Assembly (NCBI GenBank): GCA_946811185.2
Contig: OX328106.1
Span: forward strand, 7,420,777 to 7,484,776
DNA length: 64,000 nt
Reading direction: 5' to 3'
From: Hippopus hippopus
Taxonomy: Eukaryota; Mollusca; Bivalvia; Cardiida; Cardiidae
Both the position numbers and the translations under genes were made by a program. This document shows positions 57,764 to 64,000 of the stretch, piece after piece (position 1 is the first letter of the stretch; each line of letters starts with the position of its first letter). The notes below the pieces were generated by a model that worked only from the letters and a program-made list of their open reading frames with translations, made no database searches and was not told the origin of the DNA.

Positions 57764-57998
57764 AATAACACAATTACCTGTCAGTGATCTGTTAATCAAT
57801 AGATACAGTCCAACAGACACAAATGCAACCTTAAATATGGTGCGTAGATTTATGTACGAAAACTGTCTCAATAGAAAAGCCCCAAGGCGCCTGGAAAAAA
57901 TGACTAGTCTTGAATCTGTAAAAGAAATATGCCTTTCAAATTTTGATCACTACATACTCCAATCTTCATGTAGACAAAGTATGATTGATCACATTTGC
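57764..57998 (+). pseudogene. Unidentified coding-like fragment 3 of 3
   Basis: This open frame lies exactly between two family C MITEs and reads SPTDTNATLNMVRRFMYENC, then RRLEKMTSLESVKEICLSNF. It is uninterrupted from one MITE border to the other, which suggests the MITEs inserted into a once-continuous coding or exon-rich stretch. The family is not recognised. Confidence 0.25.
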
Positions 57999-58249
57999 CT
58001 ATATCATGCCCTGGCAAATGCAGGTTTAATGCATCTTTATGAAGCATTATGTCAAGCAATCATCCATAATCAGGGATTCATAAAATCTGTTTTGTTTAAC
58101 AACCAATTGAATCAAGAGGAAGACTGGTCCTTTGACATGCACAAAATTTAAAAATAGCAAAAGGTTTTGGCCCTTGTCAGCCTGTGCAGGCTTGCATGAG
58201 TATATACTTTTAGCATTTTCATTAAACCCATTTTCACAGAGCATGTCTC
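57999..58249 (-). mobile_element. Family C MITE, diverged
   Basis: CATGCCCTGGCAAATGCAGG to CACAGAGCATGTCTCA, with a shortened core GTCAGCCTGTGCAGGCTTGC. Confidence 0.75.
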
Positions 58250-58280
58250 ACCTATAAATGATCTGACTAAACTATGAACA

Positions 58281-58748
58281 TTATCTAAAACATATACAAC
58301 AGACCAGTATAATTATGTTTTCCACATCACCTATGTACGAGGGTATATGCGATATCCATCTGGCAGAAATCTTTCGTACTTTCAAAATATGCTTCAAAAT
58401 GAAATGCACCCGCGATAGCGATATGCCAACAGCGTTGGCAATATCACGAATCATGTATTTGCCATCACTTTCAATTATTTGCCTGACTTTTGAGACATTT
58501 GCCTTGCCTGTTACAGTCACAGGTCGGCCAGATTTTGCTGCATCTTTGACGGACTCTGTGCCAGTCAGAAATTTCTTTCTCCACCTACGAACTGTCTCAT
58601 AAGATACCTTATCAGACCCATAAACTTTCACCAATTCAGTAAAAATCTGCATTACCGAATGACCGACTTTTGTGCAAACTTTTATATAAGCTCTAATTTC
58701 TTTAATATTCTTAATCCGTTTCCCAACCATTTTTACAACAGTGGTCAA
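58281..58748 (-). pseudogene. Mariner-like transposase, N-terminal HTH fragment
   Basis: From an ATG at 58730 the frame reads MVGKRIKNIKEIRAYIK, then VYGSDKVSYETVRRWRKKF, AKSGRPVTVTGKANVSK and IRDIANAVGISLSRVHFILK. This is the paired helix-turn-helix DNA-binding half of mariner-type transposases. Similarity ends after RKISARW, where the DDD catalytic domain should begin; the rest of the frame is unrelated. About 130 residues remain of a protein usually near 340. A family C MITE ends about 30 bp beyond the truncated end. Confidence 0.7.
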
Positions 58749-58752
58749 CGAC

Positions 58753-59169
58753 TAGTTCTATTGAAATGACTATAAGTTTAAAACTATGTGGAGCTGAAGG
58801 CTCGTGTTTATACCGTTGAAAAGGTATTGAATAGAGCTATTCAAGCGTATCATCATCCACGAAATCGTGCAAAGTGTTATCGTGCTGTGGTACAATACAC
58901 ATTGCATATCGAACAGCCCTCGTACTCTGTGTAAATTTCTCTAAATCATGCATATATTCTATGGAGAAGATCACCGTGTTCATGGATTGCTTATTTATTC
59001 TTGTTTGGCTCTATCCGTTGAATCCCAAAAAATTGAAGCTCTCTGATTTTTTAATTGTTTATTTTGTGACGTACCTTTACAGTTATAGAGGTTACAGCAT
59101 TACTGCAGTGTGCCTTTCTGTGTGATTGGGTCAGGTACTGTTGTGTGTGTAAAGAAGTGCACAACTTTA
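58753..59169. other. Flank of the mariner-like fragment, nothing else recognised
   Basis: Possibly its 5' untranslated end. No inverted terminus was identified. Confidence 0.25.
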
Positions 59170-59772
59170 CAACAAGATGTTGGAACTATTCCATCTTGAA
59201 AAAGCATTTGCAGATTACACATTAAATATTGGTCAAATGATGTGTTTGTGTTGGGAAAGACTGAAAACATTGTGGAAAAAAGAAGAAAATACTGGTAACC
59301 AGCAATTTATTCTTTTCCCATGATGCTTAATTGCCCAAGGTTGATAAAAAACACTAGGTTGTTTGGTATACAGTAAACCCTTCACAAAATGAATAGATTT
59401 TAGACTGGACCAAATTGAAAGCATTTTCAGATGATAATTCAAATGTGGCTCAAGTGATGATTTCTGTCTTTCATAGAGTAGAAAATATTGTGGAAAAGGG
59501 TGAAAATGCTAGTTACCAGCATTTTCTGCTTTTCCTGCAATGTTTTTAAAATCTTTACCAAACTACAAAATTTTGGTCATGAACAAACTGAAAGCATTTG
59601 CAGAGGACAAATTGACTGTAGCTCAAATGATTTCTGTCTTTGATAGGGTAGAAAACACGTTGGGAAAAGGAGAAAATGCTGGTTACCAGCATTTTCTCCT
59701 TTTCCCACTATGTTTTCAAAAGCCTTCTTTTTCAGGGGCATTAAAACTTATGATTGTTTGGTAAAGAGTTAA
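59170..59772 (+). mobile_element. Array of three family A MITEs downstream of the PEX26 exon
   Basis: 59170-59375, 59375-59548 and 59549-59772, all in plus orientation. Only the last has an intact end (TTTGGTAAAGAGTTAA) and hairpin. The array ends 51 bp from the exon donor at 59824. Confidence 0.8.
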
Positions 59773-59823
59773 CTCTATAAAAAAAAAACAAACTACTAAC
59801 AACCTGTTACTTTGTCACAATAC

Positions 59824-60188
59824 CTTCATAAGGATCCTCCTCTCTCATGTCAGGTAATGGTAAAATTCTTTTTTTACTGTCATCATCATCATCATCATCT
59901 ACAGAACCTTCTATCTTCTCCTCCTCTTTTTTGTTCTTCTTTTGCTCATTCCAAAGTTTTTCACACTGACTTATAATCTCTTCCTTTTCACTTTCACTTA
60001 ATACTGTACACGAGTTCAAAAATTGTGGCACAAGGACAAGCTGCTCCTGCGGCATCATGACATGCCGTATGTAAAGTGTCACAACTTTTTTATATTCAGG
60101 AATCTGACTATTGTCCTTACATCGTAACCATATGCTGGCAATTGCGTAACACTGTGAATACTCTTTGACTTTGGCATGCAGTAATAAG
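59824..60188 (-). CDS. PEX26: PEX26 internal exon (cytosolic domain, C-terminal half)
   Basis: A 365-bp exon starting after a TTTTTTTTCCAG acceptor (AG at 60190-60189) in phase 2. It encodes LLLHAKVKEYSQCYAIASIW, then NSQIPEYKKVVTLYIRHVMM, corresponding to the conserved NLPEY...VQRVLLP segment of PEX26. A Lys/Glu-rich linker, a run of seven aspartates, and KRILPLPDMREEDPYE follow. The likely donor is GAAG then GTATTG at 59823 (phase 1). Without splicing, the frame stops at 59807 after four more residues. The hydrophobic tail anchor expected at the C-terminus is not encoded here, so at least one more exon must lie at lower coordinates. I did not find it. Confidence 0.82.
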
Positions 60189-60201
60189 CTGGAAAAAAAA
60201 T

Positions 60202-60456
60202 TGAGCTGCACTCTGGGAAAAGGAGGTCTGATGCATCATTGGATGCATGTTACCAAGCAAGCACAAGTAAGTGTAATTATTGATCCGTAAAATCCATTTT
60301 GTCATACAACAGACTGAATCATGAGGTAGACTGGTCCTTAAAATGACCAACAGCAAAAAGTGTTAACCCAAGTCAAATTGGGTGGAATGCGCAGGCTGAC
60401 TTGGGTTGATACTTTTTGCAGTTGCATTAAACCATCTTTTCACAGAGCATGGCTCA
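60202..60456 (-). mobile_element. Family C MITE abutting the PEX26 exon acceptor
   Basis: TGAGCTGCACTCTGGGAAAA to CACAGAGCATGGCTCA. Only 13 bp (the pyrimidine tract and AG) separate it from the exon, so the branch point must lie inside the MITE. Confidence 0.85.
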
Positions 60457-60521
60457 TTCATTTTTGCAGTAAATTTGTTTCATAAACTATTGTATCCGTA
60501 GCCAGTCCTTTTAGCCAGACT

Positions 60522-60835
60522 TTAACTCCTTACAAGACAGTAAAATTATAGGCTGACCCAAACTGAACATTTATCGTGTTTGCAGATGGCAAGTTCAATT
60601 TTTCTCGAATTGAAAGTTGTCCTTGAAAGGGTTGAAGGTAATGTAGGAAAAGGAGAAATATTTGTTACCAGTATTTTCTCCTTTTCCAACAATATTTTTC
60701 ATAATCTGCATCTATATGGGTAATCAAAAGTCAGAGTTCTTTGGTAAAACTTCATTTCAGCTAAATTCAATATGTCATCTGTAAATGCTTTCAATTTGAA
60801 CCAGTCTAACATTTTGCCATTCGGTAAAGAGTTAA
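60522..60835. mobile_element. Family A MITE plus a half copy
   Basis: A plus copy 60522-60751 (TTAACTCCTTACAAGACAGT ... TTCTTTGGTAAA) is followed by the right half of a minus copy (60752-60835, ending TTCGGTAAAGAGTTAA). Confidence 0.75.
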
Positions 60836-61010
60836 ACAAAGAGTTGATGTCATAGTTGTCTGAAAGGAGGTCTTGTAGTGCGTATCTTACTGTATGTAAG
60901 AAATAGCGCAGTATATCAACCGATACTTAGTTAATGCTTTTTGTATCATTTCTAAAACAAAATCTTAATTTGTTAGCATTGAGATTGCAGCTTTATATTT
61001 CAAATTACTG

Positions 61011-61272
61011 TGAGCCATGCTCTGTGAAGAGGGGCTGCAATGCATTTTCAGAAAGTACTGACCAAGGTCAGTCTAGCAGTCCATGCAGGGTGAAATGGGT
61101 TTAAAGTTTTTGCTTTTGGTAAATTTGCTGCATGTCCAAGGACTATTCTACATCAGAATTCTGCCCATTGTTATACAAAATGGATTCTAAAGATCCACTA
61201 TCATGTGATGACTTGCTTGGTATATTGAATCATGGAGATGCGTTAAGCCCCCTTTTGCCAGAGCATGGCTCA
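61011..61272 (+). mobile_element. Family C MITE
   Basis: TGAGCCATGCTCTGTGAAGA to GCCAGAGCATGGCTCA. The core is degraded. Confidence 0.8.
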
Positions 61273-61389
61273 TACGTGTATGCAACCAGAGGAGAAAAAG
61301 TGGCTGAACCTGGACTTGGACAATGGATACCTCGCTCATCATGGGAGTGCTCTACCTACTGGGCTATCTGGCCATGTCCAGCCTGTCAG

Positions 61390-61640
61390 TTTTAATGGCG
61401 TATATCACAAATGTTTGTGCACATCCTACTGTGCATGTGCTTTTGCCATGGACAGTGAATCAAAAGTGTACCTATGTATTTTTCCCACATACGGTAATAC
61501 TATTGGTGCACTGAGACAAGTAACACTTTCTTCGGGTAGTATTAGTAAAGAGAAAAAAAAAAAGGATTTGTGAACTGTCACTGTGAAATAATTAAAATAC
61601 TGTTGACACGGTGTTACACACCAAACAAGCGAACAAAAGC
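61390..61640 (+). repeat. Repeat F, plus-strand copy with coding-like frame
   Basis: The frame SESKVYLCIFPTYGNTIGAL, then KEKKKKDL and a stop, is conserved with the copy at 9410-9640. Just upstream (61290-61385), the minus strand has a tRNA-like stretch (TAGCCCAGTAGGTAGAGCAC). It may be a SINE or the 3' end of a LINE. Confidence 0.4.
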
Positions 61641-61675
61641 AGGAAATTCAAAGCTGTGAAAGTATAGCTGTTTCA

Positions 61676-61742
61676 CTTTGAAAGTTATTGTGGGAAAAGG
61701 AGAAATTGCTCCTAATGAACAATTTCTCCTTTTCCCAATATG
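61676..61742. mobile_element. Isolated family A hairpin
   Basis: TTGTGGGAAAAGGAGAAATT and AATTTCTCCTTTTCCCAATA form a 20-bp-arm hairpin. No family ends are seen. Confidence 0.5.
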
Positions 61743-62505
61743 TCTGCTGAGCTTTTATCTTATTTTTTCCCTTGAAAAAAAAAATGACTTACATCGTGAC
61801 CTTCATCCCCGTTTTCTGACAAAATAAGCACAGATAGGTGCCATTTTTATTTTTTCTTATTGTTTAGAATCATAAAATTTAAATACTATAAGTGTGGAAA
61901 TTTTACGAAAAATCTGTCACTTAGAAAATTATGTTTTTATTAAAGATTAACCCTTAATTCATTCAAATTATCTCCCTTTTTAACTCAATGGTCTATATAT
62001 AACATGCATATTTGTACATTTACCATGCTCAAAACCAAGCTTTTATATATTTTTTGAGCAAAACTAAATGAATTTTCATTAAAATGATGTGTATTTATAT
62101 ATTCTTCTGGTAATTTTCCTGTTAAACTGATTACTAAAGAAAAGCGTGTGAAATTCGATATAAGCTGAATTTTTTAACTGTATATACCTTTTTCAAAGGC
62201 AAATTTCTTAGAAACAAGCATGGTAAGCCATATCATTTTTTACTTTAATCTCCTAGAGACATGATGAACTTAGTATGTGCAAAGTTTTAAAAAAATCTGT
62301 CTGCTAGAAAAATTTGTGATATACGTCTTTAAATCTATTTGAGGAATAGATAACCCCACTACATGTTGAAAATGTTAATGCTAGAAATAAGGACTGATTA
62401 TAATTACACAACAAGCATTCAACTTTTGTGTCATATAATCCTATAATTTGAACAGCAAATTATTTTTTCCTCTGCAAATACTCTAAAAATTGGACACGTT
62501 AAAAA
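61743..62505. other. AT-rich intron sequence, nothing recognised
   Basis: Part of the PEX26 intron, without family repeats. Confidence 0.35.
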
Positions 62506-62751
62506 TTTTACTCGGCATAATACCGGCAAACGCCCCTCCACTATACAGCCCTATGCACACATGTGGTATTGTTTTACGAATTAAAAGATAAATTAATGAA
62601 ATTCTGTGCTTTATTCCGTAGACCAATATTGTATTTGATGTATACGGAATGAATCCATAAGAAATCAAAATTCTTTTGACACACAATTTAGATTTTCATG
62701 GGTTTTCGCGATATAGTTGAGGGGCGTTTTCCGGTATTATGCCTTTTACTC
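62506..62751. mobile_element. 230-bp MITE with 32-bp TIRs and an 8-bp target duplication
   Basis: The element at 62514-62743 begins GGCATAATACCGGCAAACGC and ends in its inverse (about 2 mismatches over 32 bp). It is flanked by TTTTACTC at 62506-62513 and 62744-62751. The 8-bp duplication points to hAT or Merlin mobilisation. It lies 72 bp from the PEX26 exon donor. Confidence 0.85.
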
Positions 62752-62815
62752 TTGGTACAGAATTGATATATTCAATACATTAGTTATAACCAACATAAAG
62801 TAAAAAACATCTTAC

Positions 62816-62956
62816 CACAACTGTATAACTGTACATGGACAGCTTTCCAAACGAGTATATGTATCCTGTACCAGAGGTAGGACTGCACTCCATTTGTTCA
62901 TCTCTGCTAGAGCTTGAATACACAACACACACAGGCTCTCCATGCAATCCTGAGCA
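62816..62956 (-). CDS. PEX26: PEX26 internal exon (cytosolic domain, N-terminal half)
   Basis: A 141-bp exon on the minus strand. It encodes AQDCMESLCVLCIQALAEMN followed by a Lys-Trp helix and ends at VIQL plus two bases. It matches the cytosolic PEX1/PEX6-binding region of peroxisome assembly protein 26, whose human form I recall as LCVVGIQALAEMDRW at this place. PEX26 is a tail-anchored peroxisomal membrane protein. It docks the PEX1-PEX6 AAA ATPase that extracts the import receptor PEX5. The acceptor is TTCATTATAG (AG at 62958-62957) and the donor is TGTG then GTAAG at 62815. The exon ends in phase 2, matching the next exon, and the junction makes QLCLLLHAK, parallel to the human ELCILLYSK. 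An alternative acceptor 7 bp further in is possible. Confidence 0.82.
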
Positions 62957-62992
62957 CTATAATGAACACACAGAACATGTTTCTTTAAGTGT

Positions 62993-63226
62993 TTAACCCT
63001 TTACAAAACAGTCCTGGGTCTTAATGAACCCAAAGAAACAGACTTTTGACAACATTGTGGGATAAGGAGAAAATGCTGGTAACCAGCATTTTCTCCTTTT
63101 CCCACAATGTTTTCTACTTTTTTTTTTTTTTAAAATAAACGTTGCATTCTTTGTGCCATGTTAAAACTGTAGCCTGAAAATACTTTCAATTTCAAATTTT
63201 AATTTTGTCATTTGGTAAAGCGTTAA
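62993..63226 (-). mobile_element. Family A MITE upstream of the PEX26 exon acceptor
   Basis: TTAACCCTTTACAAAACAGT to TTTGGTAAAGCGTTAA with a full hairpin and an expanded T-run. It starts 36 bp before (in gene direction) the exon acceptor at 62957. Confidence 0.85.
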
Positions 63227-63416
63227 CACTGATTAAATCATTAATTTAGAGATTGGCAGCCAACCCACTACCCCCTATTTCCCAGGTAGGTCTTATGTCA
63301 TTCTGTTTACTGCTTCTCCCCAGCTGAGATGCAATCACAAAAATAACACCAGAGCCATTTACCAATTACAGGGTACCAGCACAACTATCCATGCAATCTC
63401 ATCATCTTGTAAAATC

Positions 63417-63645
63417 ATAACTCTTTACTACACAATTCAATATAGAACTTGTGCAAATCCAAAGCATTTGCAGAAAACATTATCAATGGTTCAGATTGTT
63501 GAATTTGTCTCTGGAAGGGTAGAAAACATTGTGGGAAAAGGAAAAAAATGCTGAATACCAGCATTTTCTCCTTTTCCAGCAATGTTTTAAAAAGCATTTC
63601 TCTCTAGGGTCTTTAGAACTCCAGATTGTGTGGTAAAATGTTTAA
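63417..63645 (+). mobile_element. Family A MITE (229 bp)
   Basis: ATAACTCTTTACTACACAAT to GTGTGGTAAAATGTTTAA. The first TTAA has mutated to ATAA. Confidence 0.8.
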
Positions 63646-63801
63646 GGCCCACTAGCAGCCAAAAGTAAACAATTTTGGAGTCAAAAAATAAAGACAAGTT
63701 TAAATCATACCATATGAAATTATTGATGTAAGTATGGGCCTGACAATGGTTTACAGTCTGTCACACTTCCAGCCACTGGCAGAAATATGAATTTTCAAAC
63801 C

Positions 63802-64000
63802 GTAACTCTTTACCAAACGACAAAATTTTAGACTGGTCAACATTGAAAGCACTTGCAGATGACAAAATAAACGTAACTCAAAAATTGAAATTTGTTTCCA
63901 GCAGGGTAGAATATATTGTGGGAAAAGGAGAAAATGCTGGTTACCAGCATTTTCTCCTTTTCCCACAATGTTTTCAAAAGGCTTCTTTCTCAGAGTCATA
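63802..64000 (+). mobile_element. Family A MITE cut by the window edge
   Basis: GTAACTCTTTACCAAACGAC with a perfect hairpin at 63920-63970. The right ~30 bp lie outside the window. Confidence 0.85.

Larger units (their letters stand above)
60189..62815 (-). other. PEX26: PEX26 intron between the two recognised exons (2627 bp)
   Basis: The boundaries GTAAG..CCAG and the matching phase 2 are read directly. It contains family C copies at 60202-60456 and 61011-61272, family A copies at 60522-60835, an isolated family A hairpin at 61676-61742, a SINE-like segment and a 230-bp TIR element with an 8-bp duplication. The interval 61743-62505 is AT-rich with nothing else recognised. Confidence 0.8.

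Overview
This is eukaryotic, animal nuclear DNA: AT-rich, intron-bearing, and full of short non-autonomous transposons. I read it as a mollusc, probably a bivalve. The basis is the repeat style (tRNA-headed SINEs with ATCA/TTGA-type tails, palindromic MITEs with a CAGCCTGCGC core) and the two genes; no marker gene proves it. Two host genes are recognisable, both on the minus strand. Nkx6, an NK-class homeobox transcription factor, has exon 1 at 20105..19607 and exon 2 at 12776..12601, separated by a 6.83 kb intron; the exon with the end of the homeodomain lies beyond the left edge. PEX26, the peroxisomal anchor of the PEX1/PEX6 ATPase, has two internal exons at 62956..62816 and 60188..59824; its first exon lies beyond the right edge and its membrane-anchor exon was not found.

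Almost everything else is repeat. I define these families. Family A: about 40 copies, typically exactly 229 bp, TTAA at both ends, TIR TTAACYCTTTACCAMAC, and a near-perfect 31 bp-arm hairpin in the middle (piggyBac-like target). Family B: about 19 copies, also TTAA/CCCTTA ended, with a GATCAGACTGCAC palindrome. Family C: about 19 copies of 250-265 bp, TIR TGAGCCATGCTCTG, core CAGCCTGCGCAGTCCGCGCAGGCTG. Families D, E, H and one element with an 8-bp target duplication are rarer. There are several tRNA-derived SINEs, a tandemly duplicated MULE-like transposon (30.3-35.2 kb), a non-LTR reverse transcriptase (35.6-37.3 kb), an inverted pair of longer repeats (38.5-42.3 kb), a broken Tc1-like transposase (28.0-29.0 kb), a mariner-like N-terminal fragment (58.3-58.7 kb), a decayed Gypsy-type gag (50.7-52.0 kb) and a probable LINE ORF1 relict (52.1-52.9 kb).

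Layout: 0-12.3 kb is repeat-rich sequence inside the large Nkx6 intron 2. 12.6-20.1 kb holds Nkx6 exons 2 and 1, and 20.1-21.0 kb its repeat-poor promoter side. 21-30 kb is MITE/SINE-dense. 30-42 kb is dominated by larger, older autonomous elements. 42-49 kb is MITE-dense with nested SINEs and a 30-bp minisatellite. 49-58 kb has retroelement relicts plus unidentified coding-like fragments cut up by MITEs. 59.8-63.0 kb holds PEX26. The main observations are that MITEs abut coding exons at 13-72 bp, and that families A and B repeatedly sit back to back sharing a single TTAA.
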